NCBI RefSeq assembly: GCF_007655135.1
Contig: NC_045131.1
Location: forward strand, 4,588,001-4,652,000
Origin: Punica granatum
Taxonomy: Eukaryota > Streptophyta > Magnoliopsida > Myrtales > Lythraceae
Direction of reading: 5' to 3'
DNA: 64,000 nt
This document shows positions 37,629 through 49,918 of the stretch, in pieces; positions within the stretch are counted from its first letter, which is position 1, and each line of letters starts with the position of its first letter. Position numbers and translations under genes: made by a program. Under the pieces are notes generated by a model. That model made no database searches. It had not been told where the DNA came from and saw only the letters and a program-made list of their open reading frames with translations.

Positions 37629-38995
37629 ATGGGTTCCTTTGGCCCACCTGTTAATCTCCCTCACTTTCACTTCTCGGAGGACACTCTGAGACCCGGAACA
37701 GCTTCTTGGTCCTCCACCTGCAATGTGGTTAGGCGAGCCCTGGAAGACTATGGCTTCTTCCTCGTGACCTATGATAAGATCACGCCAGACATGCATGACT
37801 CAACCTTCAATGCAGTCCAAGAGCTGTTCGATGGTGTACCGACGGACACCAAGATGAAGAACACATACGAGAAGCCCTTGAATGGCTATGTTGGGCAGAT
37901 ACCTAAGCTGCCCCTCCACGAAAGCTTGGGCATCGACGATGCGACCTCATTTGAGGGCACCCAAAGATTCACGGACACCATGTGGCCCGGTACTGGAAAC
38001 AATAGCTTCTGGTACATTTCCTGTATCTTCTCGAGCTTTTGTCACTCATCAGTGCGTAATTCACGTCAAAATGGCAAATGCAGTCAAACAGCATTATCTA
38101 ACCCTGTAGGACTAGGTCCATATCGATTGACTTCGTTACTGTCAAGGTGTTTGTTGATTTTTTACATACTTGAGATGGGTTCTTTCATTTATATTCTTAT
38201 TTCTCAGAATCTCTCAGGGCCCGAGCCTTTGTTTTATCAGCTGGGTGCTATTTAATCATATTACAACTAATCTCCTGTGATTAGCCATACCATACACTCG
38301 TATGCGAAGCTTGCCGGGAACTTGGATCAGATTGCCAGCAGGATGATATTCGAGAGCTATGGTGTGGAGCAGCACTATGATTCGTACATCAAATCAACCG
38401 CTTACCTGCTCCGGCTTATCAAGAATAGGGCGCCAAAAGGAGATGAGCCTAATCTCGGGTTTATAAATCACACTGATAAGAGCTTCACAACCGTTCTTCA
38501 CCAAAATGGCCATGTCAATGGCTTGGAGGTAGAAATGAAGAACGGAGAGTGGATCAAGGTCGAGATGTCATCTTCCATCTTCGTGGTCATGGCAGGCGAT
38601 GCATTGATGGTAATCACAGCTTAGCTACAGAATCAGATTGTCAGATTCATTGCTTCAACCGGTCCGACGACTGAGTTTATAAAACTAACACAAATGATCA
38701 TTAGGATACTTTGTTTTTGGATTAATTAATCTGATTTTTGTTGGCTCAGGCATGGAGCAATGACAGGATACAGTCTCCAAACCATAAGGTCACGATAATC
38801 GGAGACCAAGACAGATACACCCTAGCACAATTCTCATTCAACAACGGGGTAATTCAAGTGCCCGATCAGCTGGTTGATGATGAGCACCCATTAAAGTACA
38901 AGCCATTCGATCATCTTGGGCTACTCCGATACTACCGCACGGACGAGGGATACAAATCAAAGTGTCCAATCAAATCGTACTGCGGCATTTACTAA
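37629..38995 (+). CDS. 2-oxoglutarate/Fe(II) dioxygenase, AOP1-like, gene 1 (317 aa)
   Basis: Soluble 2-ODD of the AOP1-like group, expected to couple decarboxylation of 2-oxoglutarate to oxidation of a small-molecule substrate. Exons 37629-38011, 38285-38609, 38750-38995, with GT-AG junctions in frame. The N-terminal DIOX_N-type part has ALEDYGFF and GYVGQ. Iron ligands are His190 and Asp192 (NHTDKS) and His248 (PNHK). The 2OG-binding Arg258 is followed by Tyr-Thr (RYT), where both neighbouring paralogues have RYS. It ends in KSYCGIY. Exon 1 and exon 2 sizes (383 and 325 bp) equal those of the gene at 43322. The real substrate cannot be told from sequence; AOP-type enzymes are best known from glucosinolate side-chain modification in Brassicaceae, but the family is wider. 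Confidence 0.92.
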
Positions 38996-39709
38996 TCTAC
39001 TACTAGCGCTTATTTAGCATTCTGAGATTGCTTGGTTTTGTCAAGGAAGGACGATTTGCTATGAGATATGTATCTGCTAAGCTTTGTGAAGGGTGAATTT
39101 TTGTGTTTGCAATGGGTGATGATGTTAAAGTAAGGATGAATTATAGCTTGTCGATGAGTTTATTTAAAGAGTCTTTTTTATTATTACTGAATTCTCTTTA
39201 TTTCTGGCAACGAGCTAGTTAATTTGAAGCACAAAAAAGAATCAGATAACCATTTTTCTTCCAATAGAGAATCGGCCTCTCAGAGTGTCATGATAAACAA
39301 TTGAGTAATGTAATGCTGCAGCTGCCGAATTCGGAGAATATTATATTGTATTAATTATTGTAATCCGATTTTGACAGCTTACATGACTCAAATGTACTTA
39401 ATTATGTTACATTCAGGAGAATGTCGTGTGTGCAACGGTAGTATCACGTAGGATTATACCATAAAACTCATGAAAAATATTATTTTTATCAACAATAATT
39501 TTTTTTTCTATTTTTGTTTAGATACTAAAAAGCAAAAATGACAAACTCTTATTGGCTTGTGGCATTGTCACATGATACCGCTATTGTATAAAGGCTTTCT
39601 CCACATTCAGAGGGTGATTCTCTATCGGAAGAAAACTGGTTATTTTATCTGCCTTTCTGAATTTATAGCTCAGCCCTCCCTCATTTAAAGCCTTCGAATT
39701 TGAAAAAGG

Positions 39710-39850
39710 CAGTGTAGCTTAGAGGCACGCACCCTATCATGTGAATCAAGAGGTCCCGAGTCAATTCTAGTCAAATAATGCTACTTGAATGTTATTTTAT
39801 ATGATTATTAGAACTGTCTCTACTTAATTCTATCTTCTCAAAAAATATAT
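39710..39850 (+). mobile_element. Possible tRNA-derived SINE
   Basis: An A-box-like TAGCTTAGAGGC (39715-39726) is followed about 25 bp later by a B-box-like GGTCCCGAGTCAATTC (39752-39767). The spacing is that of an internal Pol III promoter. The cloverleaf is not intact, and the 3' end and target duplication are not clear. Confidence 0.4.
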
Positions 39851-40794
39851 GTAGATTTTTATCTTGTGATTAGAATAAACGGATCTTGTCTTTTAAATCT
39901 GAGTTGCTTGCAACTCCATTGGATTAGTAATATTCGAGACCTTTTTATGTACCTCGCGAAATCACAGGTCATCTCTTAGAGATTGCCTAGGCCAACTTGC
40001 CTCCTCCCAAGTTTTGTCTTCACCCGAGCAATTGAAATATGTTAGGATTTGATGTGGGGCGTGATGCAATGCAACGCCAACCTTGATTTTTCGCTTTATC
40101 TGGATCATTCATTAGGTATAACTAGCTAGTAAGGTAATTAGCTCATATCTGACTTGTAAATTCGATACTTGAATCAGAGTTCGTTATGATCAAAAGAAAA
40201 TAAGCAATATTGGAAAATGAGGTTTGGTACGGTGGCATCAATAACTTTCAATCTAGAGTAAAAAAGTTCTAAATTCGATTCTTATCAGTGGGATTTCTCG
40301 TACTCCTTTATTTCTTATTATTTATCCGTATCCCCCTCTAAGTCCCATGCACCTTGTTTGTAACCAGAAAAAAGCCAATACTCATGACTCTTCTCTCGAT
40401 GAAGAGCTAAGAAATTAGTGATATGCATACATTGATAATATGAGAGGTCAGTACAAGGTATTGACGGCCTCAAAGAGAACAAGACCTTGGAAGACAATAT
40501 AATGAGAGACGACGAAGAAGAGATACAACAGAAGATCCCTTACCAAACATATCAAACATAAGAGTCTCCGAATTAGTCAGGAAAGAAAGATAGATGCAAA
40601 AAAACGAAGAGACGGTAGCAAAGAAACTGGCAGATCAAAATCAAAGAAGCAACAGAATGCCCCGAACAACATCAATAATGACAACATCAGACGACACATA
40701 CATGTGGTACTGTGGGGATCCTATATCTGTCATCCCTCGTTCAAGTTACAATCGATTGACGAGACCATGCCATTTTCAGGATATATAATTACTT

Positions 40795-41203
40795 AACATG
40801 GACCACGCCACGGAGCTGTGTATACCTGTCCCATTGGGCTGGTGTGGTGCCGGCTAGTGCTTCATTTTGTTATGACTTCGAATTGAATATATTTCTAGAC
40901 CCAATCAATATTATCAACATCACTGAGAGATCACCGATCTGTTCAAAACTTCAGTTTCAAGTCCTGTATTATACTATAGAAGTTACAATAATTGAAACAG
41001 AAATATGGTACTTTCACAAGTCACAACAATTGCTTAATTTTAACATGGACCACATTTTTAAAGTCGTATAGCCCTTGTCATGTTTGGGTGGTGCCGGATA
41101 GGGCTTCGTTAGGTTCTATATTCGAACTGGAAATAATTCTAGATCCAATCAACATCAATGAGCGAGATCATTAATTGATCTCTTCAAAACTTCGCTTTCG
41201 AAC
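40795..41203. repeat. Two-copy direct repeat, 246-bp spacing
   Basis: 40795-40963 and 41041-41203 share TAACATGGACCAC, GGTGCCGG and a TAG(A)CCCAATCAA...TTCAAAACTTC segment, with many substitutions. They appear to be an old tandem duplication of unrecognised sequence. Confidence 0.65.
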
Positions 41204-42149
41204 ATTTTGAAAAAAATTGCCAACCTTCATTATCGGAAATTTGCGGTCATCACGCTAAATCAGTGCCTAACCAAAACTTTAACTGCACATACATATTTAG
41301 GTAAGCAAATCTATACCCGAAGAGGGCTATATATAGAGTTTATTACACTGGCTACATCACTTCCATTGAATTATTAAAACCACTAGTCGGCCTGCTCTTT
41401 CTTCCAACCGGGAATTTTTTAAGGCGTTTAGTCTCCATCAATGGCGTCCACATGAAGAACAGAAAAAGACTTGAGTCCCTATCAAGAGTATTGAAAATAA
41501 GTACACAAGAGTTGGCTTGTGGGGATTACTTAAGAAAGAGGAACAATAAAGCCACTTTCCGATTGGAAATCTGGAACAAGTCAATACCGTGGTTGTATGA
41601 GAGGTGGAATCCGGTTAACTAGCCAGAAAACCACGAGAATACATTATCACCTAATGGATCGAGCTTTTAGGTTGGATATACGCGCAATCACTAGCTTATA
41701 ATTATTAAGATTGGGTGTTTAAACGCATGTGATACGTGTAAGTGTTAATGCCCCATGATACCAAATGAGAATGGGTGTTGAGAATCTCATGAAAAAAAAA
41801 ACTTTTTAATTGAGGTAAATGAGCCGAACAACTTATAAATTTTAAAGTCATTCTAAATAAGATGCCGCGGTTGCATGCATGCGTTTGTCTTAAACTTATT
41901 GGAGCAGTGAAAACTGTAGCTGATGAAGTGCTCATCAATTAACCAAATTGACAAATAAAAAGAATATTAGTCTTCCTGTGTCATCTTATATTATATTAAT
42001 TATGTTGTATTATATTATAGTGTTAGGTATCATGTTATTCAAAGGGTCTTCACTCGGATTTACGAAAGAAGTTTAGTATGTTCGGTAAGATTTAATGATT
42101 TCAAATGTGCTTCCGGTACTGCTCTTGTTCTGCTTGGAGATAATATTGG

Positions 42150-42290
42150 GAATTATAATCCCACGTGAAAAAAATGAAAGAATAATCATTAGTTTATATG
42201 AGACTTAAGTATCAACACTTATTAGCTTGAGCTTTTAAGTGGATATGAACTCAGGTCCGCATAAATCCAATGAAAGTTTAATAGATAATA
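42150..42290 (+). mobile_element. TRIM-related terminal repeat fragment
   Basis: AATCCCACGTGAAAAA, AGTTTATATGAGACTT, TTTAAGTGGATATGA and a following GAACTCAGGT stretch match the order of motifs in the terminal repeats of 17279-17849. The stretch 41707-41800 (GTGATACGTGT, GAATGGGTGTT) matches that element's internal 3' part. Together they look like a decayed relative. Confidence 0.45.
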
Positions 42291-43202
42291 TACTTATGTT
42301 ATTTTTCGGTGAGATATAAATGAAGGAAAATTAAAAGTTAAAGCATATAAAAGCAATAGATACCTGATGTTATCATGGATTCATCCAGATTTCTGGAGTG
42401 TTCGGGCAATCACAGAGAACGTGAAGATTCATCTTGTCTTCCCAAAAAAAAACAGCAGCCACATATTCCTGATGAGCAAGGCTATGTACATTTTCATGAC
42501 ATACTCATGTTGCATATATCACAGTGGTGCAACTGATCTATAGCAAGATACTTCATGCACAATGTTTTTCATTATTCACGTGATTACACTGTGTCATAGG
42601 CATAAGTCTTATTGCGAAAGTCTTATGTATAGGGGAATATCACAAGTCAATAAGGATTTAACAATATTTGTTGATTTATAGAAATATTACAAAAATAAAA
42701 AAAATAATGTCGATAAGAATAAGAAAAATTGACGCATGCCTTTTGATATACTCAGTCTGTCATGGACATATGTACTGAGATGCTTTTGACTTTGTTGTCT
42801 CGGAGCAAGGATTGCTTTAACGCCATATGTAGGAGGTTATAAGTTAATTAATATTGCATTAGTGGAACGATTAGGTCTAAGCACTGCCAGCAAATTACTA
42901 CACATTTGATAAATCCAAGGAGTTGCGAGGTTCCTTGGCTCTACCCAAAAAAAATAATAATAATAAGTCTTCGACATTTCCTGTGAAAAAATGCAGCCTT
43001 TTTTTTTTTTGTCTAATGTGATCACCATACATTCTAAGCAAGCATATTTAAAGAACTTCGGACGGCAAGGCATGAAATTCTCCAAACCGGTGGATCTTTC
43101 TGCACTAAAATTGTGTACCAGTAGATGCTTTCGAGCTAGATGGATATCTCTGCAATTATTTTATATAGAGGGGTATCATCGCAATTTATCCATGCACGAA
43201 TT

Positions 43203-43211
43203 TATATAAAT
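43203..43211 (+). promoter_or_regulatory. Possible TATA box of dioxygenase 2
   Basis: TATATAAAT 119 bp before the ATG at 43322. Confidence 0.45.
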
Positions 43212-43321
43212 ACCAATGGGAATTAAAATTAGTGGTAGAAGCCTACATCACGAGTTGTGTGGTCCCTTAAGATTAACCAACCGACCAAACCCAGCTGGGC
43301 ACAGTTGACAAAAATTTATTC

Positions 43322-44870
43322 ATGGGTTCTCTGTCTGATACTCTACCTAGAATTCCTGTCATAGATTTCTCAGGGGAGGATCTTAAGCCTCAGACAGATC
43401 CATGGCTCCGTACCACAAAACTTGTCAAGCTAGCCCTAGAAGAATTTGGCTGTTTTGTGGCAGTCTATGATAAGGTCTCTCCAGACCTTCAAGACACAAT
43501 TTTCCACGAATTGGAGGGCTTGTTTAACCTCCCTAACGATGTCAAAGCGCGGAACATCATTTCTGACAAGCCATACTTCGGGTACAGCGGGAATCATCCA
43601 TTGGTCCCTCTGCTCGAAGGGACAGGAATTGATAACGCTACCAGCCTTGAAGGGATCCAGAGCTTCGCGAGCCTCATGTGGCCCGCGGGGAATGATCGGT
43701 TTAGGTAATATACATATGAGCCTCATGTTTCGCACATGCGTAGCTAGTGAGGTTAAGTGTTGTTGTTTTTTTTCTTTTTTGCATGATTTGGATTATTGGC
43801 TGATTATATGTGCTTCTAAAACCTTTGTAGTGATACTGCTCTCTCATACGTGAAACAAGTGTCAGAACTGGAACGGGCGGTGACGAGGATGCTGTTTGAT
43901 AGTTACGGGCTACAAGAGAACTATTACGACTCTCATGTCGGATCAACCAATTACATGCTTCGGCTCATGAAGTATCGGGCCCCCGACCCGGAAGAGACCG
44001 ATATCGGGTGTGATGTTCATACTGACAAGAGCTTCTTCACCATCCTTCATCAAAATGAAGTTAATGGGTTGGAGATTAAGACCAAGGGTGGGGATTGGGT
44101 AGGGTTTGAGCTCTCCCCATCATCTTTCGTGGTCATGGCAGGCGACGCATTGATGGTAATCGCTATGCTAATAATCAATTATATCCATTCCCTTTATCTA
44201 GTTAGGGAGGATCATAATATAACAAGTTCTAGGTATGAATTTAAAATCGATAACTAGATTAATTAAGCGGATACAATCACTAAAACAACAACTGGCATTT
44301 TACTTTATCTCATTACGTCTCTCAAATTGAAGCTTAGTCAAGAGACTGCAGACAGTGAGACCCTCACCCGCATATAAATGAATGCAGTAGGCTCAGCATA
44401 AAATGGCATGTCTGGAGTAACAGTGCACTTAACAACGAAGATCAACTGATACTAACTCTAACTCAAAAAGAAAAAAATTGAAAAACATGTATATATCCAT
44501 GTCAATAAGAGATTGACTGATCGACGTATGTCTGTGAAAACATCGCATATGCATATAATATCACACATATATATATGTGGGTGCGCGTGTTAAGGGGAAG
44601 GCTGTTGATTTTGAGCAGGCATGGAGCAACGGGAGAGTACATTCGGCCTTTCACAGGGTGGTCATGAACAGAGATATCGGAAACAAATCACCACGATACT
44701 CGGTCGGCCTGTTTACCTTCCACAGTGGGATGATTCACATTCCGCAAGAACTAGTCGATGACGAGCACCCTCTGCAGTTCAAATCATTTGAACATTATGG
44801 GCTCCTTCGATACTTTGCCACACTGCCTCAGTTACACGAGCGGACTGCCAAGGCGTACTGTGGCATCTGA
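43322..44870 (+). CDS. 2-oxoglutarate/Fe(II) dioxygenase, AOP1-like, gene 2 (319 aa)
   Basis: Exons 43322-43704, 43831-44155, 44619-44870, all junctions GT-AG and in frame. It begins MGSLSDTLPRIPVIDFSGED, a typical 2-ODD start. Iron ligands are His191 and Asp193 (VHTDKS) and His248 (AFHR); the 2OG-binding Arg262 and Ser264 are present (PRYS). The C-terminus is AKAYCGI. Exons 1 and 2 are the same length as in the gene at 37629. Substrate is unknown. It reads in the same direction as its two paralogues, 4.3 kb after the first and 12.2 kb before the third, the larger gap being filled mostly by transposons. Confidence 0.93.
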
Positions 44871-47201
44871 GAGGGCTGAAATTTGATCTTGGTCCGACAT
44901 AATTTGATGCTTGTACTTATTCCCCTGCCATGATAATCAAAACATAAACAGGAGACATAAAAACTTTACATTTAGTATGTATGGTCATTATATGTAGTGT
45001 GGTTCATCAAACTGATATTAATTTTAAGATGGAAATGGAGAATTATATATGGAATCTTGTTATAATTTGTATATCAGTATATTAGTCGATTATATTGTAA
45101 AATTTCAACTGGAACACTATAACCGATTGGATTCATTTCCAACTCAAAAACCTCATGAAATTAATTTGTAGCTGTCTCTTTCTCGTTTAATTAGCAACAT
45201 GCCACACGAACTTGTACCCGGGACCTAGCCTCATTTTTCAAGGAATACGGATGGCCGAAGTGTCAAGGAGTTTATACGAGGACTGGAGGATAATATTGAA
45301 GACTGAAGAAAAGACTAGGGTCATAGGTCATATCTGTGAACTTTCATTTAAATGACGCTCTTCGTGGAAAGTAGCTCTTCATCTTGCACGGTTGGGTAAT
45401 TAATAACTGCAGTAAACACTAATTATGTATGCACGTAACATAATTACTCACTATTCAGTATTTACCAAGAAAATACGTGACTAATATGGGTTGGCGTTTA
45501 TTTCTCTTAAATAAAATTTCAAATTTGAGTTTTGTAATTAAAAAAATTCATGATTAAGAGATGAGAGGTTTACCTCCTTAGTGGACCAACCGAACTTGAA
45601 TCGGATTAGCAACAGAGACTTATTGAGTTTTCAAATACTATCATACACATCCAAAGAAAAAGAAGCCCTAAGTGAAATTATTTTGGATTACTTTCTGTAT
45701 TGTCATGCTGATCCCCTGCTTGCGTCCATACTATATATAGATGGTGGATTATGATGATATATTACTGAAGTTATTAGGACACACTTTTTTTTTCCCAAGC
45801 TAGTTAATTTTCATGGTTCAACTTCAACATGAAACGATTGATTTGGAATATCATTTTAGTGATATTCTAGTGGCGATATTATTTAAATTTAAGGAGGCAA
45901 ATTACCATCAGATGTTATATTCTAAGTCACTCCAATCGAAAGGATCACAGTTTGCCTTTTGGACCACTTTCACGATCACTCTTGGCATAATGTAAGTACC
46001 AACTATATCATGTCATTTTCCTGACCTAGTCCAATGAAAATTAAAATTAAAGAGATCTATACATTGTAATTAAATGAATGATTTTTTATTTATTATATAT
46101 TTGTGTTTATTATTGAAGCATCATATTGAGGTCATCTATGAAATATTTGTCGATTGATTGGCTCTGGTGTAATTGTTTGGAATTAAATATTACATTTATG
46201 TAACCGAATAGGACTCTTATTAGACTATATAAATAATTTCATTGGGGGAGGCATTTTATTTTATTATAGTGATCATATATAAATAAAACTGGGACCACCT
46301 GGCGCGTCCCAATTCATTCATTGATATTTTTATTAAAATGATATTTATTAATAATTTGGGTTATATACGTATATGTGTATGATGTACTAATTAATATATA
46401 TGCTACGAGACAAATCTTTTGCATCGTGCATCTCTAATACTGAGCCCAACATTATCAAACATAATTCCATCCAAATCAATATTCTTTTCAATCACTGGCC
46501 ATCCTAGTAAAGATTGATTCCCCATTATATCAATATATTTATTCTATTATTCTAAAAATTGTAATTAATATTCATGCGTCCTGATGATTATTTAATATGA
46601 AACTAAAGTTTAATCATAAGCGTGAACGAATACTACACGAGGAAAACAAGGGCGGGCCCGGAAAGGCCCAAGCCATTTTATGGACTTGTCACCGTAGTAG
46701 TAATAAATTAGTATATGATTTTTTCTTTTTTTAGTTACCATGAGGGAAGAGTATGAATTTAGAATATGAAGAAAAAAATTTAATAATTAATAAATGAGTT
46801 TGAGTAGTTCTATCGTGATAATCGAATTTGAAAATTCTTGATTATTTAATGGGAGTTGCAGCACTAAAAAACACCTCTTTTCTCGTTAATATATGTTTTT
46901 TATCAATAGTAAAGCAATCAATTAATATATTATTCCTATCCAAAACAGCAACATGAACCTGCAACATTCGTAATGGCTTATGTAATTTTTATGGAAATTG
47001 ACCTTTTCTTTTTAATTACGGGAGAGGTTCATAAATTCAAATACGAGAAGTGGAACTAAAGGGCCAAGATACGGAAGTCCCACTTGTGAAAATGAAATCC
47101 GGGACCTCTCGAATATGAATAGGACGATTTGGATGTGTTCTGGTGAAGAAATTCTAGTAACTATAGAACAGAATTAGGAGCTAACAGACATATATTTAAA
47201 A

Positions 47202-47655
47202 GGGTTAATCACATAAAAAAAAAGATTCTTGCACTTTTTCCTAAACATAACATTATATTTAGAAAATAACACAAAAAAGTTCGACATTTACATTTTTCCT
47301 AAATATAGCACGACTTTTGAAGAATAGTACAAAAGACACAACTTTGGCACTTTTTCCTAAATATAGCACAACATTTAAAAAAATTGTACAGAAATGCACG
47401 ACTTTCAAATTTAACTGCAATTATGGCACGTTAAAAAAGAAGATCATGCTTGAAGGGCCTTACTGTACTATTTTTTTAAAGGTCGTACTATTTTAGGAAA
47501 AAGTACAAAAGTAATGCCTTATAGTACTACTCTCCAAATATCATATTATATTTTTTAAAAAATACAAATGTCATGCATTTATATGATATTTTCTAAAGAT
47601 CATGTTATATTTAAGAAAAAAGTGCAAAAGTCGTGCGTTTCTAAGTTACTAACCC
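47202..47655. mobile_element. Possible fold-back/Mutator-like element, 454 bp
   Basis: The ends begin GGGTTA(A/G)T, with a shared inner TGCACTTTTT(C)CTAAA(C/T)ATAACAT read from either side. The middle repeats CACTTTTTCCTAAATATAGCAC-like blocks on both strands. No exact 9-bp target duplication is visible, so the class is uncertain. Confidence 0.5.
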
Positions 47656-48182
47656 TAAATTAAATCAAATCGATGACAAGCATTAATTATACAAATAGTC
47701 TTAACATTAATTTTGTAACTGTGTGATGATTTTACCGTTTTATTATATTTGTGATTGTGTGATGATATTACTGTTTCTTTCTCGTTGCATTGTTATCATT
47801 GCATGCATTTTTATTGGATGTTACTTATTTAAATGTAAATGAGTAATATTGATTGAATATTTTTCTCAAAATGTTGTGTCATGTTTCACTTCCTTATTGC
47901 CTAGATAGTCTCAAAAATACATTCAACCATTAGGGACACATTTCAATTTGGTACAGACAACATTTTGAGAAAGGATCACTCCTGCCGAACTAAATAAATA
48001 AATATCAAGGGATCATCACGTGAAAAAGAGATGCCAAGCAACAGATGGAGGATTGCAGGTAAAGATTCCTCGCACTAAAAACCAAATTTATTAGGGACGT
48101 TACTGTTTTCTCTTATTCTTATGGGAGTCAAAAAAGATTTCATGTGACCAAATTTACAAAATGTGACTCCGCATTTAATTTA

Positions 48183-48882
48183 GGTCTAATTATGTAAAAA
48201 GACGCGGTTTTTACTCAAATTCTCAATTTTATCACGACCTTTCAAAAATAGTACAGAAATGTACGATCTTTCATTTTAATATAAAATCTAGCATACCGTT
48301 AAATATTCCGTCAATTCTAATGGTATTGGCTGACTAGACATTAACAGTGTCATATATCGTTATATTATTCAATGAGTGGACCCTACATCTTTTATTTAAT
48401 AAAAATAATGCCGAAAATTAGAATAAGAGGGGGGAGGATCGGGTTGGAGCTAAGGAGGAGGGGGGCCAGCGGGCTGGTAGTCCCCCCAATCGGGGTCGGT
48501 GGTTAGGGCTCCTTCGAAGGAGACTCAAAATTGGGACTCCTTCGATTCTGGTTGTGGTGGCCGCAATTGAAGCCACCACTATTGACTCACTCGCCCCCTC
48601 GTCCCTTTGTCTTCAGTTGACCTTTCCCCCTCCCTTTTTTTTTAAAAAAATTAAGAACTATTTTTATTAAATAAAAAATGTAGGGTTCACTCATCGAATA
48701 ATATGGCAACACGTGGTATCGTTAATGCCTAGTCAGCCAATACCGTTAGAATTGATGGAATATTTAATAGCGTGCTAGATTTAAGACTAAAATGAAAGGT
48801 TATGCCTTAATACTATTTTCGAAAAGTCGTACTAAAATTGAAAATTTGAGTAAAGGTCGTGTAATTTTACGTAATTAGTCCT
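48183..48882. mobile_element. Non-autonomous Mutator-like element, 700 bp
   Basis: Terminal inverted repeats (GG(T/A)CTAATTA(T/C)GTAAAA) extend for nearly 200 bp, through GTCAGCCAATACC. The flanks TTTAATTTA (48174-48182) and TTTAATTTG (48883-48891) match at 8 of 9 positions, fitting an aged 9-bp target duplication. The GC-richer centre (48425-48620) has no clear frame and may be captured sequence, but I do not recognise it. Confidence 0.8.
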
Positions 48883-49448
48883 TTAATTTGATCAGCATTT
48901 TCTCTGTAATCGTGAGAAAAAAAATATAAATATATTCCTCCTATCACCTACCTTACGCGAATTACTGCCAAAGAATTGCTTGGGGGGAATAAAATGTCTC
49001 CTAGATTCGATTTTGCCACCTACCGTATTTGCAACAAATGCAAAATATATATATCTTTTTTTGGGAAAATGACATTATTAGTGCTATATAGTTGGCATTT
49101 TTTAACTTTGAGTTCTAAAAGTTTTACAAGGGTAATTAAATCCTATAAAGTTTTCAAAAAGTGTCAGCATTGGTCATAAATTTGACTAACGTTACCGTCA
49201 CACTTATGTGGACTTAACCCCGTCAAAGTCGTCCTGTTGGCCGTTAATGTGATGACGTGGCACATTCCAATTGGATCGATTTGAAATCCACCCGTCTTGC
49301 TCATGCTGACCCGACTTGCTCACGGTAATCTCGTTTCAACCCGACTTGACTTCCATCTTTTCAACCCGAGTATCAAACCGATTGGGCAACCTTTTAACCC
49401 GAACCCGAGTGGCCTCATATCCAACCCCAGTTTGGATCAGATTTGTCT

Positions 49449-49481
<33 letters not shown>

Positions 49482-49528
49482 TTCTTCTTTTTCTTCTACT
49501 TCTTCTACTGCTGCTATGTCTTCCAGGT

Positions 49529-49665
49529 GAACCTTGAAGACTAAGAAAGAGGAGGGCGACGAGAACTGTACATGAAGAGGAAGAAGGCGGGCGACTGGCG
49601 ACTTGAACCTTGAAGACTCAGAAAGAGAAGGGCGATGGAAACTCTGTACATGAAGAGGAAGAAGG
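49529..49665. repeat. Two-copy ~75-bp tandem duplication
   Basis: TGAACCTTGAAGACT(A/C)AGAAAGAG...TGTACATGAAGAGGAAGAAG is present twice (about 49529-49600 and 49604-49665) inside the left interior of the Pack-MULE. It may be captured coding sequence, but no family is recognised. Confidence 0.75.
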
Positions 49666-49918
49666 GGAGGAGGTTGCAGGTGGGGAAGAAAAAGAGGGCT
49701 TCTCTTTCCTCAAGAATGAAAAAAAAATCATGTTCTTTGAGAAGGAATTGCATTCTCATCTTCCAAACATCTATATTTAGAGGTTCAATCTTGCGATACT
49801 TGACAATTGTATGCGTTAATGAAGTAATTTTATCAACAACCATAGATCCAGAATGATAACTTATCTTTCCATCATGATCGAAGTTCCATTACTACCAGCA
49901 ATCAAAATAACCACTAAT

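Larger units (their letters stand above)
38996..43202. other. Spacer between dioxygenases 1 and 2
   Basis: 4.2 kb of AT-rich DNA. It holds a partial dispersed repeat (39412-39500), an SINE-like element (about 39710-39850), a two-copy direct repeat (40795-41203) and TRIM-related fragments (41707-41800, 42150-42290). Open frames are short and show no domain. No gene is called. Confidence 0.55.
44871..49062. other. Spacer between dioxygenase 2 and the Pack-MULE
   Basis: AT-rich noncoding DNA. It contains a fold-back element (47202-47655) and a 700-bp Mutator-like element (48183-48882). The frame at 45813-45995 has no recognisable domain. No gene is called. Confidence 0.6.

Noticed and set aside
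38012..38284. Open continuation of dioxygenase 1 exon 1 into intron 1
   Set aside because: The splice site at 38011 gives the same exon length (383 bp) as both paralogues, and the retained reading loses homology.
45813..45995. 60-codon plus-strand frame between dioxygenase 2 and the repeats
   Set aside because: No recognisable domain, no splice partner, AT-rich; likely chance.
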